18,296 nt of DNA from positions 1 through 18,296 of the forward strand of contig MSJI02000036.1 in assembly GCA_001931905.2 (NCBI GenBank). Direction: 5' to 3'. The position numbers and the translations under genes were made by a program. Position 1 is the stretch's first letter. The number at the start of each line of letters is the position of its first letter. This document shows positions 9,827-17,325 of the stretch, in pieces. This DNA is from Cladosporium sp. IMV 00045 (lineage: Eukaryota; Ascomycota; Dothideomycetes; Cladosporiales; Cladosporiaceae). Under the pieces are notes generated by a model. The model did not search any database, was not told the DNA's origin, and saw nothing but the letters and a program-made list of their open reading frames with translations.

Positions 9827-10971
9827 TCACACTCCCATGGTGAAATCGTGCTCGATGCCCGGCGTGACGGAGGCCATGAATTTGAGGAAGACGACGAGGT
9901 ACTGGTCGACGCGGATGGCGACGTCGGGGTCCTCCTCTTCGTGCTGGCCGTCTTTGTCGCCCAGGACTTCCCACTCGCCATCGCCGCCGCCGCCGTCTTT
10001 CGCTTTGCTCGGGGAGCTTTTGTTGATGTCGAGGGTGGATGTTTGGCTGACGAGCCCTTCCATGCCGGCGCTGGAGGCTTTCTCGCCGGCTTTGAGCTTG
10101 CTGAGGCGCAGTTTGAGGGCGGCGTCGGCGCGGTCGAGGAGGACTTTCATCACGCTGGCGTGGCGGCAGGGGTGCACGGAGGCGGTCTTGATGGGCGGCG
10201 AGGCGAAGCCGAAGTCTTCCAGCGTCACCGTCTTGTCTTTGTAGTCGCCGACGATGTCCTCCATCATGGACATTGGGGGGAGGGGTTGGTTGGTGACGCC
10301 GTCGTAGCCGGAGAGGTAGAGGCGGGGTGTGCGGTAGTAGGGCGTGTAGGTGATGTAGAGTGTGTAGGTGCGGAGGCTGCTGGTGTGTCAGTGAGGGTAG
10401 TCGAATAAGCAGGAGGAAGATCAAGCGCTACTCACCCATTCTCGCCTTTGCTGCCTTTCGTATCGCGAATTATAGCCTCCTCGTCATCCTCATCGTCCTC
10501 CATATCCGGAATCTCCTCCTCATCGTCCAGCTTCTCACCAATCTCGCCCGCGTCGTCGACAGTCCTAATGTCATACTCGGAGCCCTTGCCCGCATTCCCA
10601 CCGCTACCACCAGCCTTCAACCACCCATCATCCTCATCTCCAGCCTCACCGCCAGAACCCTTCAGCATGTCCCTGACGACCTGATCCTCGTCATCTGCAC
10701 TGCCGGCGAAATCGTCATTCTTGATACGGCGCTTGCACGGTACGCCGCGAGTGACCAGGTACTGCTTGCCGGGCGGGAAGTAGCTGACGCGCTTGTCTGG
10801 CGTGGCGGCGTCGGCCCAGGACCAGGAGGGGAACTTGTAGACGAGAAAGTCGCCGGCGAGGAGGAACTCTTCAGGAGTGATCTGGCCGGTTTGGCGGAAG
10901 TTGGAGGTGTGGTTGAGAGGGGCGAAGCGGTCGCGGAGCGGGTCGATGAAGGTGTGGATGAGGTTCTGCAT
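9827..10971 (-). CDS. ATG3: Autophagy E2-like conjugating enzyme Atg3, 361 aa, 2 exons
   Basis: Inferred exons on the minus strand are 10971-10436 and 10376-9827, with a 59-bp intron (GTGAGT donor, tandem CAGCAG acceptor). Atg3 takes activated Atg8 from Atg7 and passes it to phosphatidylethanolamine, building the autophagosome membrane in the cytoplasm. The N-terminus (residues 1-80) has the membrane-binding helix region and the [20 protein letters not shown] block. Residues about 84-178 are a long acidic flexible region. The E2 core resumes with [20 protein letters not shown] (180-199) and carries the HPC motif with catalytic Cys249 in [16 protein letters not shown]. The handle region contains WEVL (314-317), a candidate Atg8-interacting motif. 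The C-terminus [20 protein letters not shown] is a family signature. It is somewhat longer than yeast Atg3 (310), because of the acidic region and handle. The ATG has A at -3. Confidence 0.97.
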
Positions 10972-12043
10972 GGTTTTGTGTAGTTGTGGTTGTTAAAGGT
11001 GGGAGAGTTGATAAGCTGCTGCTTCGTGCTAGAGGTAGGTAGCTTGGCTGTTAGTGGACTCTGCGAACAGCGAGTGTACAGGAAGAGTAGGAGAAAGTGG
11101 CAAGCGGTAGAGAGATGAAGCTGCTCAGGTGAGTGAGTCGGGTGTGAGAGGAAGAGTCAGTCACAGCGATTTGGCTCATCTGGGTTGTTTGTCCCCGAGA
11201 CGGCTGCCTTCGTCATGCGGGGCGCGCGCGCGGGGGGTTACTGTATCATCAGGGCCTGATATCAGGCACACATCAACTCGTGCACACTTATTCTCTCCTT
11301 CATCACAGAGAGGTATGATGACTCTTTCCCGTCTGATTTGTGAGAATTCCATTCCATCCAAAAGACGCAAATCTTGAAGAACTCCACCTTCCTCGACAAC
11401 CACATCTAAAAACCAGCATCAAACGCAAATCAGTCATCGACACTTCAACAAACGCAATTAGACAAAGCGATATGACTATGCTTGACATCCCCCGAACAAA
11501 CGATCTGAACGCCAACTCTTTGCTATCCTGGCAATCTCATCCAGTCTTGTTTGCCGCCGGCTATTCACAACCACAACGCTCGATTCAGCGGACCCATCGA
11601 TCATCATCATTTCTCGCACCTGCAGTCGAGCAAACAAACCATCTCTACGTCCAGTGAACCCTTTCCATGTCGTCTCCAACTACAACGCCAACCTCTTTCG
11701 AGATGAATCTATGAAAGCTATCAGATTCTATAACAGGGCTGTACAGGACACAAACCCACAATTCCTTGACCACAAACTGCCACCGGAGAACGTACAAGAT
11801 TCCCCTACAAAAAGCATCGAACGCGATCAGAAACCGTGGCAATCAACACGAACATACCTCTCAGATCCAAACAACACCTCCCCACTCAACTTAACTCCAA
11901 ACCCCAACCTCTCATCCTCAAACCGAAGTGCCATTCCCATCATCCAACTCCAGCGTCTATCCCGGCTTCAGGGCCTCAAATTCATAGTGTTGATCAACAA
12001 CAAGAATGACCCACAATTCATCGAACCCCCATTCGATACACCC
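10972..12043. other. Intergenic between ATG3 and tRNA-Ile, strand-biased composition
   Basis: The first few hundred bp should be the ATG3 promoter (minus strand). They include a GC alternation with a G run near 11219-11237 and a hexamer palindrome cluster at 11248-11267. From about 11341 to 12000 the plus strand has, by my count, about 218 C against 90 G. The plus-strand frames here lack good ATG starts or domains, and the longest runs into the tRNA, so I do not call a gene. A non-coding transcript or long leader is possible. Confidence 0.5.
11248..11267. promoter_or_regulatory. Triple ATCAGG/CCTGAT palindrome cluster upstream of ATG3
   Basis: ATCAGG, a single G, CCTGAT and ATCAGG follow one another, then a C. 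This makes a perfect 14-bp palindrome, GCCTGATATCAGGC (11254-11267), overlapping a second inverted pair with a 1-bp spacer (11248-11260). It lies about 280-300 bp upstream of the ATG3 start codon, in its likely promoter. Such symmetry suits a dimeric DNA-binding protein, but I do not recognise the motif. Confidence 0.3.
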
Positions 12044-12118
12044 GGTCGATTAGCTCAGTTGGTTTAGAGCGTGGTGCTAATAACGCCAAGGTCGCGAGTT
12101 CGACCCTCGTATTGACCA
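12044..12118 (+). tRNA. tRNA-Ile (anticodon AAT), no intron
   Basis: A complete 75-nt cloverleaf can be folded by eye. The acceptor stem GGTCGAT pairs with ATTGACC, and the D-arm GCTC/GAGC encloses a GG-containing loop. The anticodon stem TGGTG/CGCCA has one G-T pair and a CTAATAA loop giving anticodon AAT. The variable loop is AGGTC, the T-arm is GCGAG/CTCGT with loop TTCGACC, and the discriminator is A. The internal A box (TAGCTCAGTTGG) and B box (AGTTCGACCC) serve as the Pol III promoter. A four-T run at 12125-12128 is the likely terminator. AAT (read as inosine-AU) is the major eukaryotic isoleucine tRNA. Confidence 0.97.
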
Positions 12119-12687
12119 CATCTCTTTTGTCTTTTGATCTTGCTTTTGCTGGTTCGCGATCTGCCAGAGGGCTCCCGAAAGGTTGTGAGATCATGTTCTC
12201 TTGCCTTGTTGCGGTGGGTTGGAGGTGGGTATCAAGCGTCTGGGGACTGGAGATGATATGGGCTGTCTCGGTGTGGCTTAGGCAAAACAGAATTCCATAA
12301 GACGACTCTCAATGGGAGGGCTATAGAAAGGTGTCCGAAGGGGTAACGTGAATAGACAGAGTCTGATCTGTTAGCGGCGGGATTACGCAAAGCAGCGACA
12401 GCTATATCATGATACCTTATAGTTGAGAGGAAAAGCTTGTATGCCAAATTGACGTTTTGTCCAAATGCTGGCTGCTGTACAGTGTAACAAGTGTGTACTG
12501 TTATGTAAGGGTATTATGCCGATGCAATCGCGATCATGAAAATGCTCGCTCGCTCGCTCGAAAGTCGAATGTAACCAGGAAATCGCAAGAAAAGAAAAAA
12601 AGGCAAAGGAGATCCCAATATCCCACGCTCAGAACGCATATCAAACCCGAAAAACTCCAACCCAACCCAAACAAAAAGCAACCCCCC
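12119..12687. other. Intergenic between tRNA-Ile and the PPN2 3' end
   Basis: This 569-bp gap starts with the tRNA terminator T-run and ends in the PPN2 3' untranslated region. It includes a small (GCTC)4-type repeat near 12543-12559. The last 100 bp before PPN2 is A- and C-rich on the plus strand, meaning T/G-rich in the PPN2 transcript. No supported coding frame or RNA gene. Confidence 0.5.
12125..12128 (+). terminator. Pol III T-run terminator of tRNA-Ile
   Basis: Four T residues begin 7 bp after the tRNA discriminator base. A T4 run just downstream is the usual minimal Pol III stop signal. A second T4 follows at 12131-12134. Confidence 0.6.
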
Positions 12688-14355
12688 TCACCAATAACCC
12701 GGACACTCCACGCCCTCCACCCTTCCCTCTCCCCTCGCATCAACCACAAGCGCACTAAGCCTCCCGCCACCCACACAAGCAGAATCCATCCCTTTGCTCC
12801 ACCGCTTAATCCTCAAGCCTCCTTTCGCATCATGCCCGTAAACGACAACATGAGGCGCCTCCTCCTCCTTCCTCTCCTTCTTCCCCTTCCCCTTGCCACT
12901 CAGATCCACCCCACCAGAAACAATCGAATCATACCTCCCCCTCGCGGACTCCCACATCCCGCCCCAAACGCCGCCCTCCCGTCTCCCCTTATCGCCGCGC
13001 AAAACCACGCCTCTCGCTCCCTGCGCGGGAGACGGCGTGGCGAATTTGCGGAAATCCTTGGTCGATTTCCCCCGGAACAAATGCTCGTTGTACCAATTCC
13101 AGACATTCCTCCAAGGCTTGTTGTGGCGGCCGACTTTCTTGCCGCGCTTGCCCGCGCGGTCTGCAGAGGGAACGTGGGATTTGGCGTGCAGGGAGCGCAT
13201 GTTGGTGACGAAGTAGGGGTCTTGATTCGACAGGGGCAGGGCGGGGACGAGGCCTGCGTGCACGACTAGGAGGGGCTCGGCGATTGGCGAGTCCGGACTG
13301 GAGTTTGGTTTGGAGGCTTGGGGGAGGGCGCGGATGCGCAGGATGAGAGGCATGGATTGGATGTAGCGGAGGTGGCGGGCGTGGAGTTTCTTGAGGGTGC
13401 GCGCGTCGCGGTGTGCGATGTTGGTCGTGCCGGCGAGGGCGTCGGTGGTGGAGAAGAGGGATGGGAGGGAGGAGGCGGGGGATTGCGCGTAGGTGTCGTA
13501 GACGGTTTTGGCCGTGTGGATTATGCGGTCTTCGTGGTTGCCGCGGACGCTGGTGGCGTTCAGGTGGATCAGGTGGTCGAGTACGCCGGCGCTGTGGGGG
13601 CCTTTGTTGATCGTGTCGCCGGTGGCGATTAGATGGTCTGTTTGCGGGTTGAATTGGACTTTATCCAGGAGGGCGAGCAGCTCGTCTCTGCAGCCGTGGA
13701 TGTCGCCGACGAAAACGAGGCGTCTCTCACCGTGCGGATCGTGCTTGCCGCCGGGGATGAATCGCTCGTCCAAGTCCTGGATCTTGACTGCGCCGTGCTG
13801 ATATTCGCCTCCCTTGGAAATACCAATGGTGTTGAGTTTAATCTCCCCGTCTTCCACGGGGTTTATGAAGCCTCCTCGCATGCGCTCATCAACAATCTCC
13901 GGGTAAAGCATCCAATTGACGAAAGACAGGAAGACCACCACGAGCGCGGCAAAGACCGCCAGAACCGTCAAACCCTGCCGTGATCGCGCATATGCTCTTG
14001 TTTTGCTCACCAAGCTGCGCTCGTCGTCCAGTGTGCAGCAGTTGTAGGAATCCTCCTCGTAGTCCGAGTCGTCTTCGTCGTCATCTTCGTACATATATCC
14101 ATCTCCCTGGTCGCGATAGCTCTGCGGGAATTTCTCGTCGTGGTATTCTTCGGGCGGCTGGCTTAGGAGCGGCTGGCGCACAACAGGTTGTTCCGCAAGG
14201 TAGGGGTGTAAGGGGAGAGGTTGTTGCGATTCACTGTCGGTAGCAGCAGCGCGATTCTGCTGCTGGGCCAGAAGACGGGTTTGGACATCGTGGAGAGGCG
14301 TCTCGTCGTCATCGTCTACAGGAGAGTCGCTGTAGCGGTGGTAGTTGGAAGACAT
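12688..14355 (-). CDS. PPN2: Membrane-anchored endopolyphosphatase Ppn2 (metallophosphoesterase family), 555 aa, intronless
   Basis: The family is the calcineurin-like PPP fold; the yeast member is the vacuolar Zn-dependent endopolyphosphatase Ppn2, which cuts long polyphosphate chains. The protein has a hydrophilic, acidic N-terminal tail (1-125), one membrane segment at about 129-150 (LTVLAVFAALVVVFLSFVNW), then the phosphatase domain on the luminal side (type II anchor inferred). Metal and catalytic motifs are all present: GDIHG (217-221), GDTINKGP (246-253), GNHED (272-276), VHAGLVP (365-371) and YGHDAKGGL (506-514), then the closing MDSACVGGGRLSAL block. It is longer than the yeast protein (326) because of the N-terminal tail and basic, low-complexity inserts (about 397-412, 487-500). 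The ATG has A at -3. A role on another phosphate substrate cannot be ruled out by sequence. Confidence 0.92.
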   Translation of the reverse strand: MSSNYHRYSDSPVDDDDETPLHDVQTRLLAQQQNRAAATDSESQQPLPLHPYLAEQPVVRQPLLSQPPEEYHDEKFPQSYRDQGDGYMYEDDDEDDSDYEEDSYNCCTLDDERSLVSKTRAYARSRQGLTVLAVFAALVVVFLSFVNWMLYPEIVDERMRGGFINPVEDGEIKLNTIGISKGGEYQHGAVKIQDLDERFIPGGKHDPHGERRLVFVGDIHGCRDELLALLDKVQFNPQTDHLIATGDTINKGPHSAGVLDHLIHLNATSVRGNHEDRIIHTAKTVYDTYAQSPASSLPSLFSTTDALAGTTNIAHRDARTLKKLHARHLRYIQSMPLILRIRALPQASKPNSSPDSPIAEPLLVVHAGLVPALPLSNQDPYFVTNMRSLHAKSHVPSADRAGKRGKKVGRHNKPWRNVWNWYNEHLFRGKSTKDFRKFATPSPAQGARGVVLRGDKGRREGGVWGGMWESARGRYDSIVSGGVDLSGKGKGKKERKEEEAPHVVVYGHDAKGGLRIKRWSKGMDSACVGGGRLSALVVDARGEGRVEGVECPGYW

Positions 14356-14851
14356 GATGCTGCTGCCTGTATTCTCTCAACAACACATGTGCCGCGACAG
14401 CAACGGCGCGGTGGGTAGAGTGTGTTGTCGTCGAGTAGCGAGTATTTCGTTCCTTTGTTGACGACCCTGACAGATCGGCTTCGACTTCTCTTGGAACCTG
14501 GAACTTCCAAGGCTGAATGTTGCGTAACGGCTGCAGGGGCAAAGCCGGGAAGAACGGGCGCTGGGTCCCGGCTATTTTTGGGGATGATCGATGATCTTGA
14601 TTATCTTTGAATCAACACCTTGGTGGTTGCGGGCAAACCTACATGTGTCTCTGTTCACACTCACGCAGCTTGCAGTATATTCACTACAGCACGGAATCCC
14701 TTCCTTTAATTGCTTGAGCGGCTGCAAGGTATGATCTACAAAAACATCGTCACGTGGATACCTTACACAAAAAAGGGACGCACAGAACGAAACATTTGAA
14801 AGACGCCCATGAGCATTTATCCATATTTCGTATACATCAACTACCAACCCT
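14356..14851. other. Intergenic: XYL1 3' end and PPN2 promoter
   Basis: A 496-bp gap between two minus-strand genes in tandem. It holds the 3' untranslated region of the xylose reductase gene and the promoter and leader of PPN2. A CACGTG E-box sits at 14751-14756. No other gene is supported; a frame on the minus strand continues from the unspliced XYL1 reading frame to 14572 but is best seen as read-through of intron and 3' region. Confidence 0.5.
14751..14756. promoter_or_regulatory. CACGTG E-box upstream of PPN2
   Basis: A CACGTG core in the context GTCACGTGGA lies about 396-401 bp upstream of the PPN2 start and about 100 bp past the XYL1 stop. The core is that of Pho4/NUC-1 type phosphate regulators, which would suit a polyphosphatase gene. 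The 5' flanking T fits Cbf1-type factors better. A six-base motif alone is weak evidence. Confidence 0.25.
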
Positions 14852-15897
14852 CTAAGCAAAGATAGGGATATTGAATCCGTACTGCGGGCACAAGAAGTCA
14901 GCAAACCATCGTCAATAACCACCACAGCAGGACTCCCATCATCACCGCAGACAAGTAAACTCACATTCGTCGGGTTGTTGAACCTCAACCCCTTGTCCAG
15001 CCCACTGATCTGCTTCACCTCATCCTCCTTCAAATCAAACCCGCACACGTCCAAATTCTGCGCCAGGCGGGCTTGGTTGTTGCTCTTAGGAATAACAGCA
15101 ACACCGCGCTGCGTAGACCAGCGCAGCAGAACCTGCGCGGGCGTCTTGCCGTGGGAGTCGGCGATGCGCTTGACGACGTCGTGCTCGAAGAGGAGCGGGG
15201 TGTCGTGCGCCTTTTGCATGTTGAGCTCGAGGAAGGACAGCGGGCCGAAGGAGCTGTAGGCCGTGACGGCGATGCCGCGCTCCTTGCACAGCTTGAGGAG
15301 GGGCTCCTGAGTGAGGTAGGGGTGGTGCTCGATCTGCAGGGTTTGCGGGAGGTGTTTGGCGTAGCGGAAGAGGTCGAGGAGGAGCGCCCCGTTGTAGTTG
15401 CTGATGCCGATGGATTTGATCAGGCCGGCGGTGTAGAGCTCTTCCATGGCGTGGTAGGTCTCCTCGAGCGTGGCGTTGCCGAGCTCGACTTTCTCGCCCT
15501 CGTAGAAGAAGCCGGGTGGGTACCGGACTGAGGGATCCACATACCTGAGGGAGATTGGGAAGTGAATAACGTAGAGGTCGAAATACTCGATGCCCCAGTC
15601 GGCGAGCTGCTTCTTGCAGATGGGCGCCACGCGCTCTTTGTCGTGGAAGGAGTTCCACAGCTTGGAGACGATGAAGAGGTCCTCACGCTTCACGATTCCC
15701 TCGTCAATGGCGCGCTTGACGCCCTGGCCGGCCTCGACCTCGTTGCCATAGTCGGCAGCACCGTCGAACAAGCGGTAGCCGGTCTTGATGGCGTTGTAGA
15801 CCTGGTCGGCGCAGGTGTCGTTGTTGACCTTCCACAGACCGAAGCCGACGATGGGCATCTCGCGGCCATTGTTGAGCTTGACGTTCGGGACGGACAT
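14852..15897 (-). CDS. XYL1: NAD(P)H-dependent D-xylose reductase (aldo-keto reductase family), 320 aa core form, 2 exons
   Basis: Inferred coding exons are 15897-14965 and 14881-14852 with an 83-bp intron; the last exon adds YGFNIPIFA, a typical fungal xylose reductase ending. The enzyme reduces D-xylose to xylitol, the first step of fungal pentose use, in the cytosol. The (beta/alpha)8 aldo-keto reductase fold is shown by the catalytic tetrad Asp45, Tyr50, Lys79 and His112 ([27 protein letters not shown]). The cofactor-binding IPKSNNQAR motif holds Lys271, Ser272, Asn273 and Arg277, the pattern used for NADPH (and sometimes NADH). GFFYEGEK and the C-terminal DKGLRFNNP match the AKR2 xylose reductases. 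The 320-residue length equals the family norm, so ATG 15897, with A at -3, is a good start for the cytosolic form. A longer form with a presequence is likely; see the upstream exon entry. Other polyol or glycerol substrates are possible. Confidence 0.96.
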
Positions 15898-16214
15898 TCT
15901 GGCAGTGGTAGAAAGACTTCTATGTGCGATGTATGGTGGTTTTACTTGTAGTGCAGCTGGAGCTGGCTGAGGATGGCGATTGACAAGTGCTGTGCGTCGG
16001 ACGGGAACAGAAAGTCGCGGAGGGAGGAGGGCGGCGGATCTGGTAGAAATAGCAAAAAGCAACACAGGTCAGCAGATGATTTCATCAATGGGCGAGGCGG
16101 CAAATGTTTCTTATAGGAAACTACTGGCACGATGGGACGGAAACAGCCCAAATCAGTCTAGACCGCGCGCGGAGTACCGTACCTGAATGGCAAGGACAAC
16201 CTCGACAGCGACAT
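15898..16214 (-). other. XYL1: Putative alternative 5' coding exon and leader of XYL1: 58-residue mitochondrial-type presequence
   Basis: On the minus strand an ATG at 16214-16212 (A at -3) opens a 32-nt exon (16214-16183) ending CAG|GTACGG. A 143-bp intron (16182-16040) ends with branch site GCTGAC, a T/C tract and TTTCTACCAG. The split codon AG|A restores the frame of a 47-codon open stretch that runs straight into the reductase ATG at 15897. The added 58 residues contain nine Arg/Lys and no Asp/Glu, start MSLSRLSLPFR and end HRSLSTTAR, all typical of a cleaved matrix-targeting signal. The full form would be 378 residues. A TTATAA lies about 75-80 bp upstream, with no earlier ATG in the likely leader. 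The alternative view is that all this is 5' untranslated sequence with an intron, and only the 320-residue enzyme is made. Confidence 0.6.
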
Positions 16215-16222
16215 GATGCCCG

Positions 16223-16228
16223 GGCTAA
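16223..16228 (+). promoter_or_regulatory. GGCTAA (XlnR-type) site just upstream of XYL1
   Basis: GGCTAA matches the core of the XlnR/Xyr1 site (GGCTAR), the xylose-responsive activator of xylan and xylose genes in ascomycetes. It lies 9-14 bp upstream of the long-form ATG, so possibly inside the transcript. Evidence is the motif and the nature of the gene. Confidence 0.3.
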
Positions 16229-16288
16229 TGAGGTATGCAGAATGTTTGAAAGCAAGCAAATAGGCATTCTGCCGGCATCTGGCGGGCG

Positions 16289-16294
16289 TTATAA
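16289..16294 (-). promoter_or_regulatory. TATA-like element of XYL1
   Basis: TTATAA, a self-complementary TATA-type element, lies 75-80 bp upstream of the long-form ATG at 16214. This spacing would place transcription start upstream of that ATG, making it the first ATG in the message. Not proven. Confidence 0.35.
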
Positions 16295-16427
16295 GCAACC
16301 GCGTGATGGTCAAAAACTGCCGGCTGATTTGAGCGAGCGGAAGTATTTCCCAGGAGGCCGTGGGAGGACTATGATGGTGCCTCGGGTGGGTCTATACCGA
16401 GAGCAAATGGTCCATTCATCATGAAGA

Positions 16428-16433
16428 GTGGGG
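16428..16433 (+). promoter_or_regulatory. Candidate CreA site (GTGGGG)
   Basis: GTGGGG fits the SYGGRG consensus of the carbon catabolite repressor CreA/Cre1. A second copy lies at 16461-16466. The consensus is degenerate, so one site in 300 bp is expected by chance; a pair next to a GGCTAA pair in a xylose gene is only suggestive. Confidence 0.25.
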
Positions 16434-16460
16434 CATTGCAAGTGAAAGTGGGATGGTATG

Positions 16461-16466
16461 GTGGGG
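16461..16466 (+). promoter_or_regulatory. Candidate CreA site (GTGGGG), second copy
   Basis: The same SYGGRG-type hexamer as at 16428-16433, 33 bp away and in the same orientation. Paired sites are usually needed for CreA repression in Aspergillus. Motif-level evidence only. Confidence 0.25.
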
Positions 16467-16509
16467 TTGAGGAAGGGCAGAGGGAGATCCGTAAACCTTC
16501 ACAGATTCA

Positions 16510-16515
16510 GGCTAA
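16510..16515 (+). promoter_or_regulatory. GGCTAA (XlnR-type) site, distal copy
   Basis: A second GGCTAA, in the same orientation as the copy at 16223-16228 and about 300 bp upstream of the long-form XYL1 ATG. Two exact copies in 300 bp exceed chance modestly for a six-base motif on both strands. Confidence 0.35.
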
Positions 16516-17325
16516 TAATACATAAGCGAATCCAGCCTCCAGGAGCCAGGGCCTCTTGGGTTTTTCCCTGCTTAGCCGTGCGCGGGATACCTGATCGGAA
16601 AGTCAAGCCGATGGCAATGTCACATGTGAATGATTGTATTTGAGATTGGGCATGCGGTGATGTGGTGGAGTTCTGGGCGAGCGGACTGTCGTATAGACAT
16701 CTCGAGCACCGACGAGAGGGCCTTGATCTTCCATATGTACATCTGGGAGTGCCGGTCTTGACTCATTTTCTTACAGGTATGTATCGCACGATCATGGGTA
16801 TGATTGAGCATTGCATCTATTGCTATTCAAGACTCTTTTGGAGCATGTGCGTATTTTCTTTTATCACACCGAGACGGCATCATTCGGAAAGAACAGGTAC
16901 ATGTAGTCGTTTGAAGACAGAGTAAGAAAGAAAGAGAACGTGCACGACACACATCAGCATTCACAATTTGATGAGACAAGGACAAATCACAGCAAAAGAC
17001 GCAAAGTCATTCATTCGCATTCAATCATTAATTCTTGTCTTTCGTAAAGCATTCAGAGGGGAGCCAAAAGCTCTCTACCCGATTTCCTCTCCAAGTCTGA
17101 CTCTGATCGTACAATTACAAAACTCACCCGGAGAAGAAAGAAGCTCAATCCGCCTCGCTCTCCCCTCGAACTTCTGACTCAATTTCTTCACACAAACTCA
17201 CACATCTCTGTCACGTCTCTCACACACATCCATAAACAGACCCGTATCCGAATCCAAACCAAAACCCGAGAAGAGAAGGGAAAGGGAGAGAAAAGTCACC
17301 AAATCCAAGGGGGAGAACAGAAACC

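Larger units (their letters stand above)
16215..17325. other. Intergenic: XYL1 promoter and 3' region of the coiled-coil gene
   Basis: A 1.1-kb gap between tandem minus-strand genes. The 300 bp next to XYL1 holds two GGCTAA motifs, two GTGGGG motifs and a TTATAA. The remainder is unremarkable. The last 150 bp before 17326 is A/C-rich on the plus strand, then purine-rich, and belongs to the 3' untranslated region of the next gene. No other coding frame is convincing. Confidence 0.5.

Noticed and set aside
9620..10424. Long plus-strand (262 codons) and second minus-strand (247 codons) frames over the second ATG3 exon
   Set aside because: Both overlap the clearly coding ATG3 exon with its HPC and QYLVVF signatures and have no motif of their own; high GC content keeps the other frames open.
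11219..11237. Alternating GC tract with G run (possible Z-DNA or G-rich structure)
   Set aside because: The alternating part is about ten bases and there is only one G run, so neither structure is well supported.
11654..12067. Plus-strand frame of 137 codons between ATG3 and the tRNA
   Set aside because: It begins with GTG rather than ATG (first ATG at 11711), has no domain, and ends inside the tRNA-Ile sequence, so it is a chance frame in biased DNA.
14572..16065. A single 497-codon xylose reductase frame starting at 16065
   Set aside because: Position 16065 is GTG, not ATG, and a TGA lies two codons upstream in frame. The 5' part from 16040 upward looks like the intron's polypyrimidine tract, and the 3' part runs through a clear GT-AG intron.
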